DNA from: Nitrosomonadales bacterium
GTDB lineage: Bacteria > Pseudomonadota > Gammaproteobacteria > Burkholderiales > Gallionellaceae
Assembly: GCA_016195965.1 (NCBI GenBank)
Contig: JACPYR010000001.1
Location: forward strand, 1 to 49,255
DNA: 49,255 nt
Direction: 5' to 3'
In this document: piece by piece, positions 36,534 to 46,520 of the stretch
Position numbering within the stretch: the first letter of the stretch is position 1
Layout of the letters: the number at the start of each line of letters is the position of its first letter
Position numbers and translations under genes: made by a program
The notes under the pieces: model-generated
Seen by the model: only the letters and a program-made list of their open reading frames with translations
What the model was told of the DNA's origin: nothing
Databases searched by the model: none

Positions 36534-37703
36534 TCAGGGCGTGATTCGATCCTCTTCGTTGTTCAAGGTAACCCTTTGCGAGTGATGCAGCTGTTTCAGA
36601 TAGCGTTGCGACTGCATCTCGATCAGGCGGCTTAAAGTGCGCAACGATTCGCCGGATGCCATGGTGTAGATTTTTTCCAGCGTGGTCGCCGCCGCAGCCA
36701 CCAGCCTGACGTTGTTGTCGTACAGCACATCGATCAACCAGGTGAAACGCTTGGCTTCGGCGCCATGTTCGGCGGTTATCTGCGGGATATGCGACAAAAA
36801 CACCGTGGGGTATTGGTGCGCGATTTCCAAATATTCCTCCTGCGCATGCGCGCCGCCGCACAGCTCGTTGAAGTCGAACCAGACCACGCTACGCGCGGTT
36901 TTTTTTACCGGGATAGCACGGCCCAGAATTTCGACATGCGCCGCATGGCTACGCGTTTCTCCGGCGATCAAATCAAATAGCGCATCCATGCGCGTTTCAC
37001 CGGCGGCAACGCTTTCCGCATCGTGGGCGACGATGAACAGCGGCTCACGGCTCATCGCGCGCAGCCGGTAGTCGTTGCCGCTGTCGATGTGCAGCACCTT
37101 AAGCTCGCGCTTGAGCAGCTCGATGGCGGGCAGGAAATTCTGCCGCTGCAGACCGTTTGGATACAGGCCGTCGGGCGGGTAGTTGGAGGTGGTGATCAGC
37201 ACCACGCCGCGTTCGAACAGCGCCGCGACCAGCCGTCCCAGGATCATCGCATCGGCAATATCATCGACATGGAACTCGTCCAGGCATAGCAATCGGGTGG
37301 ACTTGGCGATCTTGTCGGCCAGCGCGAGCAGCGGATCGTCTTTCCCGGACAGAGTCTTCATCTCGTGATGAATCTCGGCCATGAAATTGTGGAAGTGGAT
37401 GCGTCGTTTGCGGCGATAGGGCAGGCAGGCATAAAACGCATCCATCAGGAAGGTCTTGCCGCGCCCGACCCCGCCCCACAGATACAAACCCTTGGGTACC
37501 TCGGGGCTGAGCAGGCTGCGCCCCAGGAACTGGTTGCGTTTGGATTTGAATTCCACCAGCTGATGCCAGAGCACATCCAACTCGGCTATCGCGGCGGCTT
37601 GTGCGGCATCATGCACATAGCCGGGCGCCGCACTGGCGGCCCGATACCAGGCTTGCGGGCTGATGTTGCCGTCAGGAGTCGAAGGGAGGAGGTGTCGGGA
37701 CAT
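36534..37703 (-). CDS. zapE: ZapE/AFG1-family cell division ATPase
   Basis: ZapE is an AAA+ ATPase linked to the division ring during constriction. The 389-residue product has Walker A GGVGRGKTFLMDAFY (about 78-92), the sensor-like RLLCLDEFHVDDIADAMILG with Walker B (LDEF), and an arginine-finger-region RHLLP-TPDG start. The conserved TTSNYPPDGLYPNGLQRQNF is highly specific for the family. Length is normal (about 375 in E. coli). Transcribed from the minus strand, divergent from the helicase gene. Confidence 0.95.
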   Translation of the reverse strand: MSRHLLPSTPDGNISPQAWYRAASAAPGYVHDAAQAAAIAELDVLWHQLVEFKSKRNQFLGRSLLSPEVPKGLYLWGGVGRGKTFLMDAFYACLPYRRKRRIHFHNFMAEIHHEMKTLSGKDDPLLALADKIAKSTRLLCLDEFHVDDIADAMILGRLVAALFERGVVLITTSNYPPDGLYPNGLQRQNFLPAIELLKRELKVLHIDSGNDYRLRAMSREPLFIVAHDAESVAAGETRMDALFDLIAGETRSHAAHVEILGRAIPVKKTARSVVWFDFNELCGGAHAQEEYLEIAHQYPTVFLSHIPQITAEHGAEAKRFTWLIDVLYDNNVRLVAAAATTLEKIYTMASGESLRTLSRLIEMQSQRYLKQLHHSQRVTLNNEEDRITP

Positions 37704-37837
37704 GATCGCTATATTTTTCTAGTGTAACTTAAACTGGAAGTGAAACAAATGCTTAGGATAGTAAGGTGATGTTTAAGGGGGTGGCGTATAATGGCGGTGC
37801 TGGAACAGGGGGGCGAACATTTTGAAGAGATTAAAAA

Positions 37838-39220
37838 TTGAATACGATTAGTTTTGCAGATTTAAAGCTGGCACCGGAAATACTCAAGGCGCTGGCCGAG
37901 TCAGGTTACACCAATCCCACACCGATACAAGCTCAAGCCATTCCCCTGATATTGGAGGGTTGCGATTTGATGGCAGGCGCGCAAACCGGCACCGGCAAGA
38001 CGGCAGCTTTTTCACTGCCGCTGTTGCAGAAATTATTGCCACACGCCAGTTCCAGCGCCTCGCCTGCGCGCCACCCGGTGCGTGCGCTGATCCTGGTGCC
38101 GACACGCGAGTTGGCGATTCAGGTGGAAGAGAGCGTGAAGGCATATGCCAAGCATAGCAAATTGCGCTCGCTGGTGGTGTTCGGCGGCGTGGACATCAAG
38201 ACGCAGACGCCCCATCTGAAAACGGGCGTGGAGATACTGGTTGCCACACCGGGGCGCTTGCTGGATCACGTCGAAATGAAAACGGTGCAATTGAACCAGG
38301 TGCAGATGCTGGTGCTGGACGAGGCGGACCGCATGCTGGACATGGGTTTCATGCCTGACCTGAGGCGTATCCTGGCGTTGCTGCCCAAGCAGCGGCAAAA
38401 CCTGATGTTCTCGGCGACATTCTCCAACGAGATCAAAAAGCTATCGGCGGAATTCCTGCATCATCCAAAACTTATCGAAGTGGCGCGCAGCAATGCAACC
38501 GCCGAGAACGTCACACAAAAAGTTTACCTGGTCGAGCAGGCCGACAAGCATGTGTTGCTCGCACAATTGTTGCGCGGCAGCGATGCCACGCAGGTGCTGG
38601 TATTCACCAAGACCAAGATTGCGGCCAGCCACCTCGCCAAGCAGTTGCAGAAGGACGGCGTTGCCGCCGATGCGATCCATGGCGACAAGACTCAACTGGA
38701 GCGCATGCAGGCGCTGGATGCTTTCAAGAGCGGCAAGGTCACGGTGCTGATCGGGACTGATGTCGCCGCCCGCGGCCTGGACATCGACCAGCTGCCGATG
38801 GTGATCAATTACGAAATCCCCAGCGCCCCGGAAGATTACGTGCACCGCATCGGACGAACCGGACGTGCGGGTGCGTCCGGCAAGGCGATTTCGCTGGTGT
38901 CGCCGGAGGAGGAAAAATATCTGGCAGAGATCGAGAAGCTGATCAAGCACGAGATCCCAAAAGAAAAGGCAGACGTTTCCCACTCATCAAGAGGCAGATC
39001 ACCGCGCGGTGCGCATCATGAACGCGAGCCGAGAGCCGAGCATGCCGAGCGCAGCCATGCGCCGCGCCCACACGCGCCGAAAAAGCCCAGCCACGATCCA
39101 TGGTTCGACAAGCCTTACGAACCGAGCGTTACCGCGGCTGCACCTGCCAAACAACCGGAGCAACCCGCAAACAAACCGAAGAAGGAAGTCGCTGCGCTGT
39201 TTGTGCGCCGTCCCGGCTGA
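37838..39220 (+). CDS. rhlE: DEAD-box RNA helicase, RhlE-like
   Basis: A 460-residue DEAD-box helicase starting at TTG 37838 after GAAGAG. Motifs in order: Q motif region [15 protein letters not shown], motif [12 protein letters not shown], Ia [55 protein letters not shown]. The C-terminal tail is basic and disordered ([20 protein letters not shown]). RhlE-type enzymes work on ribosome assembly and mRNA decay. A TATAAT box lies at 37787-37792. Confidence 0.93.
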   Translation: MNTISFADLKLAPEILKALAESGYTNPTPIQAQAIPLILEGCDLMAGAQTGTGKTAAFSLPLLQKLLPHASSSASPARHPVRALILVPTRELAIQVEESVKAYAKHSKLRSLVVFGGVDIKTQTPHLKTGVEILVATPGRLLDHVEMKTVQLNQVQMLVLDEADRMLDMGFMPDLRRILALLPKQRQNLMFSATFSNEIKKLSAEFLHHPKLIEVARSNATAENVTQKVYLVEQADKHVLLAQLLRGSDATQVLVFTKTKIAASHLAKQLQKDGVAADAIHGDKTQLERMQALDAFKSGKVTVLIGTDVAARGLDIDQLPMVINYEIPSAPEDYVHRIGRTGRAGASGKAISLVSPEEEKYLAEIEKLIKHEIPKEKADVSHSSRGRSPRGAHHEREPRAEHAERSHAPRPHAPKKPSHDPWFDKPYEPSVTAAAPAKQPEQPANKPKKEVAALFVRRPG

Positions 39221-39238
39221 TATCCGAATCCGGGAAAA

Positions 39239-40990
39239 TCAAATATCAAACTGCAATTTCGCCAGCCTTGCATAAAGCCCGCTCTGTTTGCGCAAGTCTT
39301 CAGGCGTGCCGGTTTCGACGATGAGGCCATGCTCCATCACCGCGATGCGATCGACCTTCTGCACGGTCGCCAGGCGGTGCGCGATGATCAGCGTGGTGCG
39401 GCCGCGCATCGCGGCGTTCAGACCTTGTTGCACTAAAATTTCCGATTCCGCATCCAGCGCGCTGGTGGCTTCATCCAGCAGCAACAGCGGCGCGTTTTTC
39501 AGCATCGCGCGCGCGATCGCGATGCGCTGGCGTTGCCCGCCGGACAGGCGCGTGCCGCGTTCGCCCAGAAATGTCTGGTAGCCCTGCGGCAATCGGTTGA
39601 TGAATTCATCAACCAGCGCGGCCTTCGCTACGGCGAACACTTCATCGTCGCTGGCGTCGGGGCGACCGTAACGGATGTTGTCCAGCGCGTTGGCCGAGAA
39701 GATCACCGCGTCCTGAGGCACGATCGCGATCTTGTCGCGCAGATCGTGCAGCGACAGTTGCCGGATGTCCTGCCCGTTGAGGCGGATCGCGCCAGCACTG
39801 ACATCGTAGAAGCGCAGCAGCAATTGGAACAGTGTGGTCTTGCCCGCACCTGATGGGCCAACCAGCGCGATGCTCTGGCCTGCCGGGATGTCGAGCGTGA
39901 TGTTATCCAGCGCGGCCGTTTCGGGACGCGACGGATAGCGGAAGCTGACCTGCTCGAAGCTGATCGCCGCCTGTGTGGGATGCGGCAATGATTGCGCAAT
40001 AGCGGTTTCGGCGATGCTGGATTCCGCGTGCAGCAGCTCCAGCAAACGTTCGGTCGCCCCAGCCGCTCGCATTACATCACCCCACACCTCCGCCATCGTG
40101 CCGACGCCGCCCGCCACCAGCGCCGCATAGAGGATGAACGAGGCGAGCTGGCCGCCGGTCATGCTGCCCTGCTGCACCTGATTCGCGCCTACCCACAGCA
40201 CGAAGATGATCGTGCCCGTTACCGCCGTGATGATCAGCGCGGTCATCGCGGCGCGCACCCGGGTGCGGTGTATCGCGGTGTTAAAACTCAGTTCCGCGCT
40301 GTAGGTGTAGCGTTGCGTTTCGCGCTGCTCCTGGGTATAGGCCTGCACGGTCGGCACCGCGTTGAGTATCTCGCCGGCCAGCGCCGATGCATCCGCGATT
40401 TTGTCCTGCGATTCGCGCGAAAGCTTTTTGACTCTGCGTCCGATCAGGATGATGGGCAGCGTCAGCACCATCATCAGACCGAGGTTCAGCGAGAACAGAT
40501 AGAAGCTGGTAATCGCCAGCATCACCATGCCGCCTGCGAACTGGAACAGGCTGCGCAGGCCATTGGAAATCGAGCTGCCGACCACGGTCTGGATCAACGT
40601 CGTGTCGCCGGTCAGCCGCGACAGCACCTCGCCGGTTTGCAGCGTCTCGAAAAATTGCGGCGACTGCCGCAATACACGCGCATATACCGCGCTGCGTAAA
40701 TCCGCCGTGACTCTTTCACCCACCCAGCTCACCGTATAAAAGCGCGCCGCCACCGCTACAGCCCACACGCTTGCCAGTCCAAACAGCGCGGCGAAATGCC
40801 CATTCAAGCTCTGTGTGGCCAATAGTGTTGCATGAGGCGGCGCGCCACGCGTATTTGCGCCTTGCCCGAAACCGAAGTCGATCAGGTCGCGAAACGCCAG
40901 TGGCAACAGCAGCACCGTGCCGGAAGCGAGGCACAGCAAAACAAACGCCAGCACAACCCGCAAGCGATAGGGGCGCAGGAAAGGCAGCAA
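39239..40990 (-). CDS. ABC exporter, fused permease and ATPase (MsbA-like)
   Basis: A 583-residue half-transporter with six N-terminal membrane helices (LRVVLAFVLLCLASGTVLLLP start of the first; helices through about residue 310) and a C-terminal ATPase domain: Walker A GPSGAGKTTLF, signature RLSGGQRQRIAIARAM, Walker B LLLLDEATSALDAESE. MsbA-type proteins export lipids or hydrophobic compounds; specificity is not decided by sequence. The start is problematic: no ATG or GTG occurs in the frame upstream, and an ATT at 41044 (or 41038) sits six bases after AAAGGA, while the TTG at 40990 lacks a ribosome site. Confidence 0.93.
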   Translation of the reverse strand: MLPFLRPYRLRVVLAFVLLCLASGTVLLLPLAFRDLIDFGFGQGANTRGAPPHATLLATQSLNGHFAALFGLASVWAVAVAARFYTVSWVGERVTADLRSAVYARVLRQSPQFFETLQTGEVLSRLTGDTTLIQTVVGSSISNGLRSLFQFAGGMVMLAITSFYLFSLNLGLMMVLTLPIILIGRRVKKLSRESQDKIADASALAGEILNAVPTVQAYTQEQRETQRYTYSAELSFNTAIHRTRVRAAMTALIITAVTGTIIFVLWVGANQVQQGSMTGGQLASFILYAALVAGGVGTMAEVWGDVMRAAGATERLLELLHAESSIAETAIAQSLPHPTQAAISFEQVSFRYPSRPETAALDNITLDIPAGQSIALVGPSGAGKTTLFQLLLRFYDVSAGAIRLNGQDIRQLSLHDLRDKIAIVPQDAVIFSANALDNIRYGRPDASDDEVFAVAKAALVDEFINRLPQGYQTFLGERGTRLSGGQRQRIAIARAMLKNAPLLLLDEATSALDAESEILVQQGLNAAMRGRTTLIIAHRLATVQKVDRIAVMEHGLIVETGTPEDLRKQSGLYARLAKLQFDI

Positions 40991-41044
40991 GTCCCGTAAA
41001 GAGGACAGGCGTTTAGTGGCGGCTGGTTGTGCTGGAATGGAAAT

Positions 41045-41576
41045 GGGTTATCCTTTTATAGCTACTTGATAATCCCAAGGCAATGGGCGATGGGGAAATT
41101 ATAGGAGAATCGTCTAAGAGTGCGCCACAAGCAGCTTGATGCAAATGCATGCTGATTTATCCGGCAACCATGCAATCTCCAGCCATTCGTTTTGAGCGGA
41201 CATCTTTTGAAAGCTTAGTCGGATGTCTGCTCGTTCCATCCGTATTTTTTTCAACAGCCGCCATTCGCCGGGTCAATTTTCATCTAGGTAAATTCCTAGC
41301 TTTTCTCTTTATGCTGTTCCAATGACAGGTCGGAATCCTCTGATGGTGCAAATGCGGATTATCTGTCCATAATAATTCCAATGAAAGCGCTTTCCATTTC
41401 TGATGTGTTTTTAAAATTTAAATTTATTTGAACAATTAAATTTTGTTCACCAAGGGCGTCATATGCAGGTGTGTGCGAGATGCAGCTATTATTCGTTGAA
41501 CAATTTAAATTGCCTAGAAAATTGCCTAGAGCAGCCATCCTGTTTCATTGTAACTTATCGTTAGGAGATCGCTATC
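41045..41576. other. AT-rich intergenic stretch
   Basis: 532 bp with no gene I can support. Visible: a 12-bp palindrome GAAAGCGCTTTC (41383-41394), long A/T runs around 41405-41450, a direct repeat ATTGCCTAGA (41509-41518 and 41521-41530), and the ribosome site TTAGGAG before the next gene. Composition is clearly unlike the flanking exporter gene. Confidence 0.5.
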
Positions 41577-41819
41577 ATGGAAACCTCTACAATTGAAACA
41601 AAACCAAAAGCCAAATCGCTGGAATCCAAACAAGAAAAACTTAGAGAATTGCATGCGCAACAAGAAAAACTGAAAGAATTGCAATCCGAATTGGACATCA
41701 TGGAATCGAAAATTAAAAATGATGAGAAGTTAGCCAGAGAGGATATTAAATTTCTCGGGGAGCTCGGCTGGCTTAGCGCAGCGGCAGTAACGATAGCCGC
41801 GATAGCTTCCAGCGTTTAA
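41577..41819 (+). CDS. Small coiled-coil protein with C-terminal membrane anchor
   Basis: An 80-residue protein: a charged coiled coil (LESKQEKLRELHAQQEKLKE and further heptads, about 15-58) followed by a hydrophobic C-terminal segment (LSAAAVTIAAIASSV). The ribosome site AGGAGA precedes ATG 41577. A 32-bp perfect palindrome follows its stop as a terminator. Function unknown; the layout suggests a membrane-tethered helical bundle or holin-like peptide. Confidence 0.68.
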   Translation: METSTIETKPKAKSLESKQEKLRELHAQQEKLKELQSELDIMESKIKNDEKLAREDIKFLGELGWLSAAAVTIAAIASSV

Positions 41820-41873
41820 TTGATAGTCTTGCAGGCGTTTGTTATAAGCGCAGCAAGCTTATAGCAATTTTAA

Positions 41874-41905
41874 AAAGCAAAGGGCGGGTACCCGCCCTTT
41901 GCTTT
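41874..41905. terminator. 32-bp perfect palindrome, likely bidirectional terminator
   Basis: AAAGCAAAGGGCGGGT (41874-41889) and ACCCGCCCTTTGCTTT (41890-41905) are perfect reverse complements with no spacer, so the hairpin loop must form from its central bases. A GC-rich stem with A/T-rich ends fits a strong terminator between two small genes. Confidence 0.8.
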
Positions 41906-41987
41906 CTTGTTGAAAATATTCTCCCCATTATTCGCCCATCCCAATGTTTGAATAAAGTTGCTATTGAGCAATTATAAGGAGGTTTTT

Positions 41988-42746
41988 ATGAGGCGGCTCC
42001 TACCCTCGCTGCTGATCGTAATCCAGACATGGTTTGGTCATGTTCATGCCGACGAGCAAGAGCAATCATCAGCCAATAACAGCGAACCGCCGATGGTGAT
42101 GATAGCCCCAGGCAGTTTTAATATGGGCTCTAACATTCCATTTTCAGATGAAAAGCCGATACACCAAGTTAATATCGGTTACGCCTTTGAGCTTGGCCAA
42201 ACCGAGGTTACACAAGGACAGTGGAAAGCGGTAATGGGGGAGAATCCGAGCCATTTCAGCAAGTGTGGAAACGATTGCCCTGTGGAGAATGTCAGCTGGC
42301 AGGATGTGGTCAGCTTTATCAAACAGCTCAACGTGAAAACCGGCAAGGAATTCCGGCTTCCCAGCGAAGCGGAATGGGAATACGCGTGTCGAGCTGGAAA
42401 AAATGATGAATACTGCGGCGGTAGTAGTATAGACAAGGTTGCTTGGTACCAGCTTAACGGGGGTGCAAGAACCAGTTCAGCAGCACAGAAAGCTCCGAAT
42501 GGCTGGGGCCTTTATGACATGAGCGGCAACGTCTGGGAATGGACGCAAGATTGCTGGAATAAAAGCTACAACGGAGCGCCGACCGATGGGTCCGCCTGGG
42601 AAAGCGGCGACTGTGGCATGCGGGTGATTCGCGGCGGTTCATGGAGTAACAGCCCGGACTACTTACGTGCAGCCAATCGTTTCAAAAGCGGTTCGGGCAC
42701 CAAGGAGATCGAGCTGGGTTTTCGCGTGGCCAGATCGCTCAAATAA
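41988..42746 (+). CDS. Secreted SUMF1/FGE-like protein
   Basis: A 252-residue protein of the formylglycine-generating-enzyme-like (SUMF1) family. It starts at ATG 41988, seven bases after AAGGAGG, with a signal peptide (MRRLLPSLLIVIQTWFGHVHA). Family blocks are MVMIAPGSFNMGSN, LGQTEVTQGQWKAVMGENPS, RLPSEAEWEYACRAG, and the C-terminal GGSWSNSPDYLRAANRF followed by GFRVARS. Most such bacterial proteins lack the two catalytic cysteines of true FGE and act as EgtB-like or regulatory modules; the role here is undetermined. Confidence 0.82.
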   Translation: MRRLLPSLLIVIQTWFGHVHADEQEQSSANNSEPPMVMIAPGSFNMGSNIPFSDEKPIHQVNIGYAFELGQTEVTQGQWKAVMGENPSHFSKCGNDCPVENVSWQDVVSFIKQLNVKTGKEFRLPSEAEWEYACRAGKNDEYCGGSSIDKVAWYQLNGGARTSSAAQKAPNGWGLYDMSGNVWEWTQDCWNKSYNGAPTDGSAWESGDCGMRVIRGGSWSNSPDYLRAANRFKSGSGTKEIELGFRVARSLK

Positions 42747-43346
42747 TGCATTGTAGATGAGCTATCAATTCTCGCTTGGCATGACACGACACGATTTCAG
42801 AAGTAGCTCTTGATATATGAAGTGGTAATAGTACAAACCTCCTAAGTCCATGCTTTCTTTAGTGTTACTCTCAGCAACAGGTATGCACTAGGCATAAAAG
42901 TCGTTTACTGCCATGGTAAAATTTGATCAACCTTATAGCATTCAGTTGTCTATTTGATGGAGATCGTCATGGCATGCCGGTTCAAGAAAGCACGCTAAGA
43001 GCTGTTAATGTTGGCCAACGCATTCATCTCCCTTGGGCAATTTGAACCGGCTAGGACAAGCGTCGTGTACGCATGAGTAACAGTTGGGGGACAGTATGCG
43101 ATCTGAATAATTAAACAGTTTACTCCCGCACTGAATCGCTCAATATGAAGCAGTTTTTGATCGCTGTTCCGGCATTCTGCCCAGTTGGGAGCGGGCATAA
43201 TTAAATTGCCAAATCCGGCCGGCCTGTTTGGGCGGAGACTCGAAAAAGCAAGGAACGTAAAGTCACGCAGATGGTGAAAGCAGCTTAGGTGTATTGCTTT
43301 TGAAGAGAGTTACCGTACTCGAAGTACAGAATATCCAAGGGAATTA
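42747..43346. other. Intergenic region before the chemoreceptor
   Basis: 600 bp without a supportable gene. It holds a long-range inverted repeat GCCGGTTCAA (42976-42985) / TTGAACCGGC (43042-43051), a GGCCGGCC core at 43216-43223, and, next to the chemoreceptor gene, a segment (43225-43320) with partial resemblance to the c-di-GMP-I (GEMM) riboswitch. Otherwise I see nothing definite in it. Confidence 0.5.
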
Positions 43347-44971
43347 ATGATGCTAAATGATACGAAAATCAGCTCGCGTTTGACGGCTCTTCTGGGTTTT
43401 ATTTTGTCAGGGCTGATCGTGGTCGGCGTGATGGGGTTGTTTGTTGCCAACAAGATCGCGGGCCAGATGGAAGAGGTGCTGGTCATGAAAGTGACGCCGC
43501 TTATCCATCTGAACGCAATCTCCAGAGCAAACCTGAGCAACCGGATAGCCATCGCCAATGCGATCGTGCAACCCGAGCGGATGGCCGAATTCAGCGAGAC
43601 CGTGGCAAAAAACAAGGCCGAAATCGATACGCACTGGGAAGCCTTCATGACTTCGTTGACCGATCAGGAAGACAAGGATCTGGCGAAGACATTTGCCGAT
43701 TTGCGCGGGCAGTTTGTCGAAAAAGCCGTCAAGCCGGCCGTGGCCGCGATGCGCACCAACAATGCGGACGAGCTCAAGAGAATCATGGTAGAAAATGTCA
43801 ATCCTCTCTACATTCCAATGTTTAATGCGATGGATGCGATTGTCGAGATGGAGAAAAACGATATCGAGAAGTTGCACAAGGATGGGGATGAGCTCTATCG
43901 CAAAACCCAAATGATTTCCATTGCGCTGATTCTGGTTGGCGTGATATCGGGTTCCTTGTTGGGAATGTCCATCATCCGCGGAATTCGCCGCTCGGTCGAT
44001 GAGATGCGCAACGTAATGGTGACCATGTCGGCGGACGGAAATTTAAATGCGCGCGCCAAAGTATACGGCAAGGATGAAATCGGCCAGACGGCGGTCGCAT
44101 TCAACACGCTGATCGATGGTTTTGCCAACATCATCCGCCAGGTCAATACCAGCGCAGTAACGGTATCCGGCACTGCGGCCAAACTGGCCTCTTCCTCCGC
44201 GCAAATCGCGCAAAGTTCGCTGACGCAAAGCGAGGCGGCTGCCTCCACCGCCGCTGCCGTCGAAGAAATAACCGTCAGCATCAATTCGGTGGCAGCCAAT
44301 GCCGAGAAGTGCGCAAGCTGTCCGAAAAGAGCCTGCAGCAGACCCAGCAGGGCAATCAGGATGTCAACATCATGATAGGCGAGATCGGCCATGTCCACGA
44401 TGCCGTCACGCAGATCGCCGGGTCGGTGAAGGAGTTTGTCGACAGCACCCGCGCAATCACCGGCATGACCCAGCAAGTCAAGGAAATTGCCGACCAGACC
44501 AATTTGCTGGCGTTGAATGCGGCGATCGAAGCGGCACGCGCCGGGGAACAGGGGAGGGGTTTTGCGGTGGTGGCGGACGAGGTGCGCAAGCTGGCGGAAA
44601 AATCCGCCAAGTCCGCCAACGAAATCGACCATGTGACCAACTCGCTGAACCAGAAATCCACTTCCGTCGAAGAAGTGGTGCAGGCCGGCTTGCGTTCCTT
44701 GAAGGCGACGCAGGACCAGGTTGAACATGTTTCGTCCGTGCTGAATGAGGCAGGGTTATCGGTAGAGCAATCCAGCCGTGGCGTGCGCGACATCGCCGCA
44801 GCGGTCGGCGAGCAAAGCATGGCCAGCACCGAGATTGCCCGCAACGTCGAGAAGATCGCGCAGATGTCGGAAGAGAACCATGCCGCAGAACAATCCGCCA
44901 GCCAGGACATTGCGCGCCTGGAAAGCCTGTCCAGAGAGTTGCAAGCTGCCGTGAGCCGGTTCAGGGTTTAG
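43347..44971 (+). pseudogene. Methyl-accepting chemotaxis protein, broken by a frameshift
   Basis: A chemoreceptor with AAGGGA before ATG 43347: membrane helix 1 (about 12-34), a four-helix-bundle periplasmic sensor, helix 2 near 190-210, and a HAMP region (RGIRRSVDEMRNVMVTMSAD). The frame then fails near 44304-44308: after NSVAANAE the sequence GAGAAGTGCGC would read on as VRKLSEKS if one G were added (GAGGAAGTG). The downstream frame (to 44971) has the full signalling tip [20 protein letters not shown] and [10 protein letters not shown]. As sequenced, the receptor lacks its signalling half. Confidence 0.88.
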
Positions 44972-45087
44972 TCAGATTCATCGCCAGGATGTCAGTGCGA
45001 ATTTCCTGATCGTCATCCATGCTTCGGATCGGTAGTTATGTTCGAACGGGTTGTGGAAAGATCATTGAAGCGGCTGAACCATTACCG

Positions 45088-46491
45088 CTACAGCGCGCGC
45101 ACCTTCACTGTCTTGCCTTTGACCTTGCCTGCCGACAGTTTGCGCACGGCCTCGGTCGCGATGTTGCGCGCGACGGCGACATAGGTTGAGAAATCGGTCA
45201 CGGTGATTTTGCCGACCTGCTCTCTGGTGAACCCCGCTTCGCCGGTGAGTGCGCCCAGCACATCTCCGGGGCGGATTTTTTCCTTGCGTCCGCCGAGTAT
45301 CTGCAAGGTCGTCATCGGCGGTACCAGCTTGGTCACCTCTTCGTTTTGCAATTCGGCCAGTTCGTGCCACTCCGGTTTGATGCCCATCATCTGCGTGATG
45401 GTCATCACGCGGCGCTGGTCGGATGGGCTGCACAGGCTGAGCGCCCAGCCATTTTCGTCGGCGCGGCCGGTGCGACCGATGCGGTGGATGTGCACCTCGG
45501 GGTCGGGCGTGATGTCGACATTGATTACCGCTTCGAGTTGAGCGATGTCCAGGCCGCGCGCGGCCACATCGGTCGCCACCAGCACCGAGATGCTGCGGTT
45601 GGCGAACTGGATCAGCACCTGATCACGTTCGCGCTGCTCCAGATCGCCGTTCAGCGTCAGCGCCCTGATGCCCTGCGCATGCAGCGCTTCCAGCAGCGAG
45701 CGGCATTGCTGCTTGGTGTTGCAAAATGCCAGCGTGCTCACCGGGCGGTAATGCCTGAGCAGCGTGGCCACGGCCTGCAACCGGCCCTCGTTGCTCACTT
45801 CATAGAAGCGCTGGCGTATCTTGCTTTCCTCGTGCTGTTCGGCCAGCTTCACCTCCTGCGGCGCGCGCATGAACTGTCGTGCCAGCCGCGCGATGCCGTC
45901 GGGATAGGTCGCCGAGAACAGCAGGGTCTGGCGCTGCGTCGGGCAACGTTTTGCGATGAACGCGATGTCATCGACGAAGCCCATGTCCAGCATCCGGTCC
46001 GCCTCGTCCAGCACCAGCGTGTTCAGCGCCTCCAGATTCAGCGTGCCGCGATCGATGTGGTCCATGATGCGCCCCGGGGTGCCGACGACGATATGTGCGC
46101 CGTGCTCCAAGCTGGCGATCTGCGGGCGCATCGTGCTGCCCCCGCACAATGTCAGTATCTTGATGTTGTCCGCTGAACGCGCCAGACGGCGGATCTCCTG
46201 CGTCACCTGGTCTGCCAGCTCGCGCGTCGGGCATAGCACCATCGCCTGCACCGCAAAGCGGCGCGGGTTGAGATTGGTGAGCAGCGGTAGCCCGAACGCC
46301 GCCGTTTTACCGCTGCCGGTCTTTGCCTGCGCGATCAGGTCGTGGCCTGCCAGCGCGACAGGCAGGCTGGCCGCCTGGATAGCCGTCATCGTCAGGTAGC
46401 CGAGTTGCTGCAAGGTCTCCTGCATGGCGGGCGACAGCGGCAGTGCGTTGAAGGAGTTGCCGGTGGTGGAGGGGAGGGGGTGGTCGGTCAT
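45088..46491 (-). CDS. dbpA: ATP-dependent RNA helicase, DbpA type
   Basis: A 467-residue DEAD-box helicase: Q motif, motif I AQAKTGSGKTAAFG, Ia [62 protein letters not shown]-terminal RNA-binding domain (about 395-467; KEKIRPGDVLGALTGEAGF, KITVTDFSTYVAVARNIA) matches the DbpA/CsdA family that targets 23S rRNA hairpin 92 for large-subunit assembly. Length and domain order are normal. Minus strand; the upstream hypothetical gene lies 29 bp away. Confidence 0.94.
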   Translation of the reverse strand: MTDHPLPSTTGNSFNALPLSPAMQETLQQLGYLTMTAIQAASLPVALAGHDLIAQAKTGSGKTAAFGLPLLTNLNPRRFAVQAMVLCPTRELADQVTQEIRRLARSADNIKILTLCGGSTMRPQIASLEHGAHIVVGTPGRIMDHIDRGTLNLEALNTLVLDEADRMLDMGFVDDIAFIAKRCPTQRQTLLFSATYPDGIARLARQFMRAPQEVKLAEQHEESKIRQRFYEVSNEGRLQAVATLLRHYRPVSTLAFCNTKQQCRSLLEALHAQGIRALTLNGDLEQRERDQVLIQFANRSISVLVATDVAARGLDIAQLEAVINVDITPDPEVHIHRIGRTGRADENGWALSLCSPSDQRRVMTITQMMGIKPEWHELAELQNEEVTKLVPPMTTLQILGGRKEKIRPGDVLGALTGEAGFTREQVGKITVTDFSTYVAVARNIATEAVRKLSAGKVKGKTVKVRAL

Positions 46492-46520
46492 GGCATTACT
46501 CTGAATAGCGGATTGTTAAA

